Origin: Bimuria novae-zelandiae CBS 107.79
Lineage: Eukaryota; Ascomycota; Dothideomycetes; Pleosporales; Didymosphaeriaceae
Direction: 5' to 3'
Length of the DNA stretch: 64,000 nt
Assembly (NCBI GenBank): GCA_010015655.1
Contig: ML976668.1
Location: 186,001 to 250,000, forward strand
The translations under genes and the position numbers were made by a program. The notes below the pieces were generated by a model. It ran no database searches, was not told the DNA's origin, and saw only the letters and a program-made list of their open reading frames with translations. Numbering within the stretch: the stretch's first letter is position 1; each line of letters begins with the position of its first letter. Below, piece by piece: positions 1 through 12,736 of this stretch.

Positions 1-3000
1 AACTTAAGAAGACTAAGCTTTTTAAAAATAAAATTACTATTTTTAACGCTAGCGTAATTCTCCTTAACTAGCTTACTAAGAAGTTTAGTTTTTCTAAAGC
101 TTATAAAGTAAGTTTTAGACCCTTTTTTACGCTTTTTCTACTTCTTCTTACCTTTTAACTTACCTCCTTACTTTTCTAACTTTCTTTCTAGTTCTTTATT
201 AGCCTAGGTATGCGTACCTACTAACTTAATAAGCTTAGTTCTTAGGGTCTAATTTTACTATGCACGATAATTAAGCGCTAGTATATTAATTATATTACTT
301 ATAAACGCGTCTATTAGTAGGTACTAGTAGGTAAGATAGTGTCCTATAAGGAGTTTTATACCTATAAGCTTACTAGCTATACTAGACAAGCATACTTTAG
401 TTTAACTTATTTTAGATAACTTTAAAGTGTGCTTTACTAACTTCTTCCTTTACCTAAATTTAGCCTGCCCTTGACAAAGTTAGCCGTAAAGAGTTTATTA
501 ATATTATAGTTATTAGTATAGGCTACCTTATAATCAAGATTTTAAAAATTAGCTAGTAATAGAAGATCTTTTTTATTAACTTTAACACGTTCTATTCTAC
601 TTATAAGGTTACTATTATTAATTACTATACCTCTTTCAAAAGTAAAACTATTATTGCTTTAGCCCTATTACTGTTTCCTTTAAGGCTGTTTAGCTCTTAG
701 AGCGCATTACTATTATAGTTAAAAAGACTTTTAACCTTCTTTAAATTTATGCTACTAACTTTAAAGCATTCTATTAAAAGTATAAAAACCCTTTTATAAG
801 TTCCTTTTTAAATAATAAAGCTATCTTTTAAGGCTAATATCGTGTAGCTCTCTAGCAAGTTCGTGGTAGTAGATAAGGGCATTATAATAGATAGTTTTTA
901 GATAATAGATAATATCCTCGCGAGAGCTAATATGCCTACTTAAGTCTACTAGGGCTTACGCTAGTGGCTTTAAGCTATTATAATTAAGGAGTACTTAAGT
1001 AAGGAGGATAATAGCTTCTTTAACCCTAGTAGTATATTAAAGGACAAAGAAGTAGACCTAAATATTATTAAAAAGGGTTTTATTATTCCTTTAGTAACTA
1101 AAAATACCCCTTTTACATAGTTCCTCTCTCCTTCTTACTTTAGTTTACTTCTAAAGCTTATTTCTTTTGTAAGGGCTATCCTTTATTATTATAGAAATTA
1201 TTTAGTTTCCTTATTATTCTTAGTAGTTCTAAGAGTTTTTTAAGTTACTTTTTTAAGATTTCTTCTTAAAATATTTCCCTAATACTTAATTTTATCCTCT
1301 AATAATATTATTTTACCCTTATCTTAAATACTTTTATCTAGCTAGGTTCCTTAACTTAGTAAGGCAGGCATCGTAGAGCCTCCTTTAGGTCCTAATAAAA
1401 GCTAATTTAGTGGATATCGCGAAAAAATTCTATTAAGAGTTTTTTATTATAATTCTACTATAGCTTAGTAAACTTCTCTTAATAGTTTAATATAATAGCT
1501 TAATTAAGGTTCCCACGAGGTTCCTAAGTTCTTTAAGAGTAGTTTTCTTACTATATTAGGTATTCTACTTTCTTACCTCTATAGGACTAGCGTTCTTTAT
1601 ATATATTAACTATACTATACTTTTTTTTTCCTCTTTTATTATAATTACTTTGGGCTGGACGTTATTAGTAGTTTAGCTAGGGAAAGGATTTAACTATACT
1701 ACTACTTTTATCCCTAAATAAATTCTACTCCTTTTCTAGTAAGCTTTATTAGAGGGCTTACTATACTAGAGAAGTCTTATATAAATTTCTAATTACAATT
1801 TATAAAGCCTATAAAGCTCTAGACTTCCTTTACTAAAGTTAGTAGCTTTTATTTTTAAATTACTTAGATTTTATTTAGGTCTATGCTTACGCCCTTATTA
1901 ACTTCTATAATAAATCTAAGGTACTTAGTCTTTTTAATATAGTACTTAAATTTCTTAATATTTAAATATAGTCCTATAGCCCCTAACTTTTAAATTATAG
2001 TACGTACTTTCTCTTCGTGGTCTTTGTAACTACTACTAGAGAAGATAAGAACGTCATTTATATACGCTAAGTAGTAGTTATTAAGGTACTTCTTTAGCAC
2101 CTAGTTAATATACTACTAAAACATACTTAGCGCATTAGCTAGGCTAAAAAGAACTACTAGCTACTTATAAAACTAAATTAGGTTCTAAACGCTGTTTTTT
2201 CTCTTATCTTTTACTATCTAAAGCTTATAGAAGGCTTAGATTATATTAAGTTTACTAAAATATTTAGTCTTTATAAAGAGCTAAAGGGTCTTACTAACTA
2301 ATAGTAAAAAGTACTAGTCCTTCTTTAAGACAGCGTTTAGGGCTTAATAAGTAATATAAAAGTGTAGTCTTTTACTAGATTTTTTAGTAAATAATACTAG
2401 GGTGGCGGCGCTAGACTTACTTACTTAAATAAAGCTTTTATCTAAGTATTTAGTAAGCTTTTTCTAAAGGACGAGTAACTCTTCACGAGACATATTATAT
2501 AGAGGGCTATAGGGGATTTCTAGGGTCTTACTATCTTTTTCCACAAGAGGGATAAAAAGATCTACTCTTAGTCTATAGTGCGAGGGGAGCTTGTCAGCTT
2601 GTTTCCTATAAAAGATACACTATAAGTGCTTAAAATCTTTAAGTAGTAACTCTTATAAGTTTACCTTTAGCTTGCGGGTTAACGCCTTCTATATATTTTT
2701 TATTAATATAGAAAATACCTTAGTCCTGTCTCTTAGGCGTTAATTACGCTAATTTAGGGCTATAAAGGCTATAGCTAATACGTCTTAAGGCTTTATTAAT
2801 AGTTTTTTACTTTTTTAGTTACGTATACGGGTGCCTAAACTTCTAATTTAAATTAATTTCTTTACTAGGGCTAGTTTAACACTATTCTTCTTTATTTAGG
2901 TTAGACTAAGGATTAAATTGTATAACCTATTATTGAGTAAGATATATAGTTATATTAGTTCTATATAGCTATTAATATTTACTTCTAATTAGACTACTTT

Positions 3001-4911
3001 ACGTATAAAGAGTCGCATGTCTCTAATACTAATAATTTCTTATAAATAAGGCAGGTTTTTACGCTATAGGTAGGCTTTCGTTATAAGTTTTTTTTAATAT
3101 AAATTTAATGGTTAAATAATCTAAATTAATTATTATTAATATAAATATAATGATATTAATAAGTAAGTATACTATTATTAGTGTTAAGTTTAGCTATAGC
3201 CTTTAAAAGTTATTAAAACTTATTTTTTATTCTTTTCCTACTTTTGTCTCCTAGCGGCGACTATTACTAAGTAGATCTAGTTTTCTAAATTAGTAAAGGC
3301 TATATTAAACTCTTTATTAAAGAATTCTTAAATAGCGAATGCAGTGGCGCGAACTTATACTAGTTTTATTATAAATAAAAGTTTATACTACTTTTCGCGG
3401 TGTCTTGTATCTCTATAATAAAAATAGAGACTATTCTTTTAATAGGTTTCTTTTACCTCGCGCGACACCTATGTGGTTTATTTTTAGGTATTACTAGACC
3501 TATATCCTATAGCTCTATCTATTACTTAGTGTCTTCTGTCTTGGCTTCGTTGGCCGGACATCCTTCTAAGATTAGCTTAGGTAGGTTCTTAATTTATATT
3601 ATCTGGCGCCCCGTTCTTAGCAGAAAACCTTAGTAGCTATAATATATTTTAGAAAAGGTTTTTTTTAATCTTATCAACTCTCTTTTAGACCCTTTATAGG
3701 TCCTAATTATTATCTATATCTACTATAACTATTTAGTCCTGTAAGTTCTTATAAAAATTTTAAAGGTATAAGTTTTTTAAATTTTTTTAAATATACTCCT
3801 TAGCTTCTATAGCGTAATTATTAAAGTTAAAGTTAAAGTCACGAAGCTTCTAGTTCTGTTATTATATTATAAGTAAGTAGTTACGCGAGATTTCTTTTAC
3901 TAAGTAGTTATAAAAGTTATAGTCTAGTAACTCTTAGAGGTTAGCTTTAGTATATCTTAGGTAGTAGTTTAAGTTTATAATTCGTATCGTCGCTGCACGT
4001 CCTATTAATTAACTAATAATATATTTAGGTATATTTCTAAGGCATTCCCTATCCTCTAGAAGCTTATATTATATTACTATTTTAAAGTAGTAGTAATCCT
4101 GTTATTTACTATTAAAGTAAACTAAGTTAAGGATTTTAGGACGGCGGCTTCTTCCTTAGTTTAAAACAAGCTTTACTATTAATCTCTTTAGTAGCTCTAT
4201 TTATTAGTCTACTTTTAATAGCTAATTCGTACCTCTTATTTTTTAAAAATATTATTATATTATTTAGGGGTTTTTAGCGCTCTTTTACTATTTCTTTACT
4301 TAGTCCTTTTACTCCTTATAATAAAGTCTAAAAAGTGTCTTAAAGGTTAATAAGTGCTTTAATCTTACTTAAAAATTATTATATTTTATTTTTATTAACT
4401 TCTAATACCTAAAGTTTAGTTATAAATAAGGATGCTATTTTTTATTTCCCTAAATATTACCTCCTTATAAGCTAATAGCTTACTGCGTATAATTATTTGC
4501 GCTAAGACGCAAACCTTTAGTAAAAGGTCTTATTTTTATTTTTATAACTTCTTTATTTAGTAAAGATAGTCTTGCTAGCGTTAAGTGTTTATTAAAACTT
4601 TTTTTTAATTATTTACTAGAAAAGGTTTTATCTTCTTATAAGTCTAGGCGTTGCCTTTATAGTATTTATTTATATAAGTTCTTTATCTTCGTGTGCTACT
4701 TTGGAGCTTTAGTCTATAGTTATATTTAAAATCTACTTATTCCGCGATAAGTAAAAGTAATTAAATTTAATATAAAGGGCTAAGTGCTTTAGGAGCTAAA
4801 GGTGCTAAAAGAGTACTTATAAATTTAATAAATAGTCTAAAGTTAAGCTTTAGGCATTAAAATTATATATCTAGGATTTGCATAACCGAGGGTTAAGGAT
4901 TCGAGGTAACA
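1..4911 (-). mobile_element. RIP-degraded Ty3/gypsy retrotransposon, partial
   Basis: The stretch is AT-rich and full of stops in every frame. Read on the minus strand, the block near 2600-1800 still follows a gypsy reverse transcriptase: a primer-grip-like stretch, then a YxDD-type box at about 2067-2038 in which the first Asp is now Asn, followed by the usual hydrophobic segment. Sequence at about 4700-3200 reads as a degraded gag-like region on the same strand. RNase H and integrase would lie towards base 1 and beyond the window, so the element is cut by the window edge. The right boundary is uncertain; a GC-richer patch at 4866-4945 probably belongs to its 5' LTR or to the target. No function is expected. 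Confidence 0.7.
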
Positions 4912-6060
4912 ACTAGGCGTAGCCCATTACAATCACGAGATCTTTAACTTAGGGGTGTAAATACTTTAAAAGTAGTAAGCAACGCGTCCTTTGCTAATAA
5001 TACGCTTAACTATAAAAGCTTATAAAAATATATTATTAAGCCATTTAGCGGCTTAATTGCCTAAAAAGCAAACAAACAGAATATAGTTACTATGTTAATA
5101 ACCAAAGCTAAATTACTAGCACTATTATAAGTACGAAAAGAGACTCTATTTATTTACTAATTATTAAAAAAGCTAAAGATTAACCTTAGTAATTTCTTTA
5201 TTATAATTAATCACAATAATTAGCCAATAATTCCATTTATTACTAAAGAGATTACTAAGCTGCAGACAAAGCTCTACTATATCAATATTTAGAATTACTA
5301 GCTAAAACAAGAAGTCGCGTGTAGGATAATAAAAGTAAACAGTTAATAATTAGAAGATATAGTTGTTAGTAGACTTATAAAGGCCTTACTAGCTAATATG
5401 TGAAGCAAGTTCCTAGATAAATTAAAACTTATAAAAATTAAGGATATAATTATAAATAAAGAGGTTAACCTGCTTAAGCTAGAGTAATGGATAGAGGACG
5501 TTAAGGTTAAGCTAAAATAAGACTATTTAATTACTAATAAATAGTCTCTAGCTTAAGGATAAGCCTAGGCTAAGAGGGTATGTTTAATTACATAACCTTT
5601 TACACACGCAAAGGTAGCTAGCGCAATCCTATATAAAGAAACTCTACTAGTAATCTAGTTTATCTGTACGATTCTAGGCGGAACAAAGGGCGTCTCTCCT
5701 TACTTAACAGAAATAGATTAGCGTCTTAGCGTAAGATGTAAGGATAAAAGAGCCTTACATTCTTGCATCAACAGAAGATAAAGAATAATAACATTATTCT
5801 ATCTTATTAAGAATACCCTTTAATCTGACAATATTACTATAAATTTTATTAATTATTATAACTAAAATAAGATCTTCCTAGCTATATTTCCCCTTTATTT
5901 AATATATATATTATAGCTACTTAATATTTACGTATTTAATTCTTTTTTAACTACTTACTTAGCTAAGCTCTTAGCCTTCCTTTATAAAAGCTAAGGACTA
6001 GTCTTAATTACTAAAAAAGATTTTTTTAACCTCTTTTAAGGGATTTAGATGAGCACTATA
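4912..6060. repeat. Unclassified AT-rich repeat relic
   Basis: This stretch is low in GC and dense in TAA/TAG, like the relics on both sides. Its plus strand keeps long semi-open stretches interrupted by TAG and TAA, which suggests a RIP-damaged coding element. I could not match any domain. It may be the missing outer part of the TA-flanked element to its right or a separate transposon. Confidence 0.4.
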
Positions 6061-6362
6061 AAGTGGCTACTAATATTTTAAGCTTTTAAAGCTATAAGTA
6101 TTTTGCCCTTAAATTTAATAGGGTTTACTTACTTAAATAAAAATTATAAGAAAGCTTAGCCTTAGTACTTAGTATATTAAATTAAAGAAAAATTAATAAA
6201 CTTCTAAAAGCCTATATTAATATAGGGGCTAGCAATAGGGCTAAAAAGCTAAGTTAAACTATATACTTAATTATTATACAAGCTTAGCTCGTAAAGCATA
6301 AAAATTAGGACTTATACAAGGCTTTAGCAATTAAAAAGAAACGCTTAAAGTAAGGTAGACTT

Positions 6363-6789
6363 TGTTAAGATCCAATCTTACAGACACTTGGCTAGGCTCC
6401 AGGGCGCCTATGGTCTACAGGTGACCAATGGGGGCGCGGTATCTGGAGATCACGTGACTGCTCGACGAGCTCGACTCGAGCAAGTCGAGCAGACGCAGGA
6501 GCCAAGACATCTGCTCGCTATGCTCGCTTCGAGCATGTCGAGCAGGAGAAGTATATAGGAACGCAAGAAGAAGTCTCTTCTACGTGTGTTTAACCTGTTT
6601 ATTAATCTATCGTTTAGATCTGAATAAGCAACCTTGTTAATTTAATTATGCTATACCTACTTTTAATACTAACACCCTAGTAATAAGTACAAGCTATCAC
6701 TACAACCCTCTCTTATCCTACTACAGTATTTCTGCCCGAGAACTAACCTTAGCCCCTTAGGGACTAGCTACCCCTTTAGGATCTTAACA
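6363..6789 (+). repeat. 5' LTR of the gypsy chromovirus
   Basis: It is 427 bp with 11-bp inverted ends TGTTAAGATCC/GGATCTTAACA. By eye it differs from the 3' LTR at about 18 sites, all transitions, of which about 15 are C-to-T or G-to-A on this copy. It contains a hairpin-rich CTCGA/TCGAG block at 6458-6545 and a TATATAGG stretch just after it, which could act as the promoter. The primer-binding site expected right after 6789 is not recognisable. Confidence 0.95.
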
Positions 6790-6852
6790 TCTTAAACACC
6801 CTTAATATAAATACTAATAGGACCCCTATCTCTTCTATAGCTTCGGATAACC

Positions 6853-7790
6853 ATGTCACCCCTATAGGGGATGGCAAGAACAAGGCACACAAACCTAACT
6901 TATATAATAGTAATTATACCCTCCTCGATACCTAGCTCTTACAGCTAGACCTCTATTTTTTTAACTAGAATTAAGACCTTAAAGATAAGAAGAAGGTTAT
7001 CTTCGCTGCGACCTATATGCAAGGAAGCGCTAAAAAATAGATTTATTCCTACCTAGTTAAGTACTTAGACATAGACTATAATAATAAAAATAAGAAGTAT
7101 ATTAACAAGCATGCTAATGCAATCGACATTATTAAAGACTATAATAACTTTAAAACATACCTTTAATAAATGTTTAGAATTGCTAACAAAATAGCTATCG
7201 CTAGACAAGCAATCTAAATAGTTCGCTAACACTAATCTATAGCTAAATACACGGCTAAGTTCCGCAAGTACGCAGTGCAACTCGATTAAGAGGATAAATC
7301 TCTTAAAATAATATATAAATAAGGCTTTAAACGTAATATACGCAAGGAACTCCTACGCAGTAGTGTAAAAATAGAGACCTTAAAAGAACTATATAAAGAG
7401 ACTATCCGCATTAATAGGGAATAGTTCGCTTTGCAAGAAGAGTTCCGTAGGAACCTAAGGAACGCTAGTTTCGGACGACAGGCACCTATAGTCTATAGAG
7501 CGCCACTAAAAGCACCTCGACGCTAGCAACGCAACTACTATAGACCCTAACCTATAAAAGATGTCTAGTTTAATAACCTAGAAAAGGGAACAGGAAGGGC
7601 TATAGGCTTTTAAAAACCTAATTAACGTATCTTAGATAGAACCTAACGATAGGGGACTAAGACGCGTAAATGCTTTATATATGGTAAACTAGGCCACATA
7701 GCTAGGAAGTGCAGATCTAAGAATAAGATCACTAGATAGTTAAACGTACTAACCGTCGACAAGAAAGAAACCACCGACGAAGAATAGTAA
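6853..7790 (+). pseudogene. gag of the gypsy chromovirus, broken
   Basis: The frame opens with an ATG at about 6853 and reads as a retrotransposon capsid-like protein interrupted by TAG and TAA codons. A CCHC zinc knuckle lies at 7671-7712: the first Cys, the His and the last Cys are in place, but the second Cys codon is now TAT (Tyr), a G-to-A change. The knuckle would bind the element's RNA during packaging. The damage fits RIP. Confidence 0.75.
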
Positions 7791-7799
7791 GTAGTAAAC

Positions 7800-10700
7800 G
7801 CTATTAAACAAATTAATATCTACGACGAAGGATTAGAGCGATTAAGGACCCCTAATTTATAACTCTACGAGGATGCATACAAAGGTTTGGACAAAAAAGG
7901 AAAAGAGAAGGAACCAATACCTCGATCTCCTACACCTCACCCTAGCTAGAGCAAACCAGTCACTAGCAAGACGACGAATGTTTTCGACTTCTTAGAAAAA
8001 CACCAACCAAGGGAAGGAGACTTTAGGTTTACAGCGATGGAACGACAAAACTACGCAGAAGCATTTTTCCATACTTACTAACCCGACCTAGTTAGTAAAG
8101 CAGCACGAGAAATGGCCGACCACCACTACGCCCACGAAGACCCTAAGAAGAAGTACCTAAACAAAAACCTAAACTACAAACTATAGTACAACCTAGACCA
8201 CCGCAATCCTACGCATAAGACTATATAATAGACCCTCTATAGAGAAGATTAATGTACTATTTATTACTAAGCTAAGGAATACAGCTACTTTCCCCGAATA
8301 TACTAACAATATAGATAGGAGTAGTTTGACTACCTTATTACCTATTGCAACGTTTACCTCTAGGATAAACGTAAAACACGATACTTTCTACATCTTAACT
8401 AAGCACTAAACTAAGTAATGTTACTATTAGTTAATAGAAAATATGTATTAGATAAATAGCAAACATGCTTACACCCTAATTGTAAGGAATATAAAGAATA
8501 AAAACGGATGCATAGGTTTAATCGCATACTAAAAGGGACTATAACCCTTAGAATTAAAATAGTAACGAAGGAAGAAGACGGTGAAGCTCTCCTAGTAGAG
8601 GCCTAGTAGCAGCCTTAGGAGAAGAAAAACAGAGGACACCTTAAACCTACAAAGCCAGCTAAAAAGAAAATGTCTTTTTTAGACCTAGACTTAGGCAGGA
8701 AAACGCCTTTAAGGAAGTAAATGCCACCAATAGTTAGGTATTAATTAAGCTACTAGTATAGCTTAAAGAAATATAGATAAAAGCCATGCTAGACTTAGGA
8801 GCATAGGAAAGTTATATATCTAAAAAAGCACTTAATAGAGCAGGACTCTACGAACGTAAGAAGGCTATACCCTATGCTATCTATATCGCGAATAGATAGC
8901 TAATGCCTAGCAAAGCAATAATCGAGTACGAGGTTAAGACCACCCTTACAATCTATAGACACCAAGAATTAATTACCCTCGATATTATTAAGGAAGCTAA
9001 TTACGACGTGATTTTAGAATTACCCTAGTTAAGGAAGCATAACCCTATAATTAACTAGGAAAAGAAAGAGCTATCCTTTAAGCGCTGTAACTATGCATTG
9101 CAAGTAAAGCCTACACATTAATAAAATATAATAGTAGATAAGAGAACTATTAATAACATAGTCTTGCGACCAAAAGTCGATAAACGCGAAATTAACTTAG
9201 CAGACGCTAGTAAGAACCACTAGGTCACAAAGCGCAAGCATAAAGAAAACAGTACACCTCTTAATATCCCTAACAAATATAAAGAATAGAGTTATTTATT
9301 TTGGGAAGAGAAAGGAGCAAACGCCCTTCCTAGGCATACACACCAAGATCACCGCATTATTCTCGAAGAAGGAAAAACGCCGCCTTTTGGACCACTATAT
9401 AGACAGAGCGCAAAGTAACTCCAATAGACACGCAAATTCCTAAAGAAAGCCCTTAATAGGCAATAGATACGCAAGTCAGAATCGCTAGTAGCGTTACCCT
9501 TAATATTTATTATAAAAAAAGATAGAACGCAACGTCTATACATTAACTATAAGAGACTAAATAATATAACAATTAAGAATAGATACCTACTACCAAATAT
9601 ACAAGAATCTCGAGACAGGCTAGGACGAGCCAAGATATTCACGCAATTCGACCTACGAGATAGATACCACCTTATACAAATATTAGTAGGTAATAAGTAG
9701 AAGATAGCCTTTCAAACCAGATATAGACTATTTAAGTACTAAGTTATGCCTTTTAGACTTACAAACGCGCCAGCAACGTTCCAAGCAATAATTAATAATA
9801 TACTACAGAACTACCTTAACATATTTATAGTTACCTACCTCGATAATATCCTAGTATTCTTAGAATAAGAGAAAGATCATGTGCAACACGTGTAGATAGT
9901 ATTATAAGCGCTAAATAACGCTAACTTATAGCTAAAACTAGAAAAGTGCAAATTCTATGTTACAGAACTAGAATTCTTAGGACATGTTATTAACACTAAA
10001 GGTATCTAAGTAAGCCCTTTAAAGATTAAGGAAGTAAAAAAGTAAAAGTTACCTACTAACTTTAAAGAAGTACAAGCCTTCCTTAGATTTATTAGATTTA
10101 ATAGATAATTTATCACGAACTACTCTAGAATTACACTACTACTTACGAACCTTACGAAGAAAGATAAACCTTTTAACTAAATAGAAGAATATAAATAAGC
10201 ATTCTAAACACTATAAGAAGCATGCATTACGCCACTAGTCCTTATACACTTCTAAGACGACAAACCTTTGCGTATCGAACAGACGTAAGCGACTTGGCAG
10301 TAGGAGCATGCGCGAAACAAGAGAAGAATGGTAAATAGCACCTAGTTACATACTACGCACACAAGTTTATATCGGAAGAATTACGGTACAAAGTACACGA
10401 TAAGGAACTACTTGCAATAGTAAAAGCTATTAAACACTAGAGGATCTATATATATAGTTACTTAGAACTTACGATCTTTATAGACTACAAGAATCTTACA
10501 CGCTTCACAACCACGAAAGAACTGACTTAATAATAAGCAAGATAGTTAGAAACGCTAAGACAATACAAGTTTAAAATTGTATACACCCTAGGCAAAGAAA
10601 ACGGACGAGCAGACGCTCTTAGTAGAATAAATAATAAAGGAGAAAAGGTTAAGATATACTCTATAATACTAAAGAAAAACCCTAATAGCTCTTTAAAACT

Positions 10701-12130
10701 AACTACTAAACTCAACCAACTCCTTATACTCACACGAAAAGTACCCAGGGAACTATAAAAAGAAGTTATACGATAATACCATAATAACCCAGTGTATAGA
10801 CACCTAGAGATTAGAAAAACCATAGAACTTATCCAGCGGAATTACAGCTTTAAGGGAATTAAGGAAGCAGTAACTACTTATATCCGTAAATATGTAGATT
10901 GCTAGCGTAACAAACATGCAACACACCTTAAGTACAGAGAAATGCAAGCTATATAAATACCCGTTACACTATAGGAAGATATCGCTATAGACTTTATTAT
11001 AAGACTACTAAAATTAAGAGATCCTGCAACTAGAATCACTTACAACGCAATACTAAATATTATCTATTAATTTACTAAATACGTGGAACTACTACTATGC
11101 TAGAAGATAACTATGGCTAAGGAACTCGTATTCCTTATCCTAGACTAACTTATACGGCACCACGGTATTCTAAAGACAATTATCAGCGATAGAGACAAAC
11201 TCTTTACCTTAAACTATTAGATAACCCTAATAGCACTTATTAGAATAAAACGGAAATTATCGACAGTATACTATCCATAAACCGACGGACAGATAGAACG
11301 TACGAATTAAACCATCGAAACGTACCTACGCATCTACTGCAACAACTAGAAAAATAACTAGATTTCCTTACTACCTATGGCATAACTAGCATACAATAAC
11401 AAGATATTAATAGCAATAGGATTTACACTATTTTATGTAAACTATAGAAGACATCTATATCTCTTTAATTAAACACTTCTTACAGTAATTAGAACAGAGG
11501 AAGTAATAAATATAGTAGAAACTATAAAAAAAAACACCTGCACAACTCCGAGAGAATCTTAAGAAAGCTTAATAGCAAAGTATTTCCTACGCGAACTAAA
11601 AAAGAAAAACGGCACCTTAGCTAAAGAAGGGGGATAAAACATATCTGCTTACGAAAAATCTTTAGATCTAAAAGAAAAAGCACAAGAAACTAGACCATGT
11701 TAAGGTCGGGCCATTTTTTATTATCGAACAAGTATTACTGGTTAACTACTAATTAGAACTACCGCCAGACGCAAAAGTATACCTAATATTCTATATAGAC
11801 CGACTCGAACCCGCGGACCCTAAAACACTAGTCAAAACAACCTTCTATCACCAGCCAGAGGAAGAAAACGAATTTGAAGTTAAAACACTCCTAGGATACA
11901 AGGAAGTAGGACAAAAAGACTTCTAAGATAACAAGTTCCTATAAGAATAGTTAGTTAAGTAGAAAGGCTACCTACATTTAGAAAACATATAAGAACCTAA
12001 GTCCAAACTCCGTAAGAATTGCTAGCAACTCTTAAAGAAAGCGCGAAGCAAGATCTATAGTTGCTACTATTATACTAGAGTAACAAGAGAAAACTTTAAA
12101 GGAAACGAGACTTACGCCACGATAATGTTA
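7800..12130 (+). pseudogene. pol of the gypsy chromovirus, broken
   Basis: Domains appear in the usual gypsy order. The protease is near 8785-8810 with an active site now reading D-L-G-A, followed by a TAG. The reverse transcriptase is at about 9550-9990, with its YLDD box at 9836-9847 now reading YLDN. RNase H is at about 10265-10620 with a TDVSD-type motif. The integrase runs from about 10775, with an HHCC finger whose second Cys is lost, then a D,D-35-E-type core. A chromodomain lies at about 11870-12055 with the VKWKGY-type core partly readable. Stops are mostly TAG and TAA, as expected when CAG, CAA and TGG codons suffer C-to-T or G-to-A. No complete frame remains. Confidence 0.85.
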
Positions 12131-12140
12131 AAAGAAAATA

Positions 12141-12524
12141 CTACGCGATAGATAAGGAAGGAGTATTAGTAAAGTCGTCTAGCATTCCTATCGTGGACCA
12201 CAGGAGAGGAGAAAGCCTAACCCCGGACGCAGCCGCAGGGCAATCGCTAAGGTTGGCGTTGACCTCGAGCTCTCTAGCAGCCTCTATCTCTGACGCTAAA
12301 CACTGCGCTTTTCGCTTAGCACGCTCTTCAGCCTGCTTTAGTATTTTCTTGTTTCGCAGAAGCCGCGTTAAAACCTCTGCTAGCAACCTCTCATCTTTAT
12401 CCACCTTCTTTTGGTACTCCTCACGGGTTCTATCCAAGGATGCCCACGACAAGTTGACACAAGGCTTTTGGGAGCGCACACACTCGGCACACTTTGGACG
12501 GGCGTTAGGATTGGAAGAAGGCAT
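12141..12524 (-). CDS. Antisense ORF inside the chromovirus: Cys motif plus basic coiled coil
   Basis: A 127-codon frame runs opposite to gag-pol, between the chromodomain and the purine tract. I chose the ATG at 12524; the frame stays open upstream to 12668. Near the N-terminus it has C-x2-C-x6-C, the spacing of half a Zn2Cys6 cluster. A long Lys/Arg/Glu/Ala-rich helix that looks like a coiled coil follows. The stretch is GC-rich and has no RIP-type stops, although the adjoining pol is riddled with them. I do not recognise the family. It may be an accessory gene of the element, a captured host fragment or a frame kept open by chance. Expression is unknown. Confidence 0.5.
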   Translation of the reverse strand: MPSSNPNARPKCAECVRSQKPCVNLSWASLDRTREEYQKKVDKDERLLAEVLTRLLRNKKILKQAEERAKRKAQCLASEIEAARELEVNANLSDCPAAASGVRLSPLLWSTIGMLDDFTNTPSLSIA

Positions 12525-12721
12525 AGTAATGCAAGCAGTGCTAGACAAAAGATAATAATTACAAGAGATAGGACAAAGGACACCGTTGCGATGAATTTCG
12601 GAGCTAAGGCGGATAGCGCGGGCCTTAGAGGAAGATATTATAGCGAGAACTAATAAGTGCGGGGTCACCAGACTTTAACTAATTAACGGGACAGGTTAGG
12701 TGATTCGAGGACGAATTAGTT

Positions 12722-12733
12722 AGAGGAGGGGGA
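12722..12733 (+). other. Polypurine tract
   Basis: AGAGGAGGGGGA lies four bases before the 3' LTR, the place and composition expected for the plus-strand primer of a gypsy element. Confidence 0.75.
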
Positions 12734-12736
12734 TGA

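Noticed and set aside
3400..3633. Short open frame in the AT-rich relic
   Set aside because: It lies antisense within a degraded gypsy gag-like region and has no domain or codon bias.
12193..12653. Two plus-strand frames opposite the antisense ORF of the chromovirus
   Set aside because: They are shadows of the 12141-12524 frame and show no motif.
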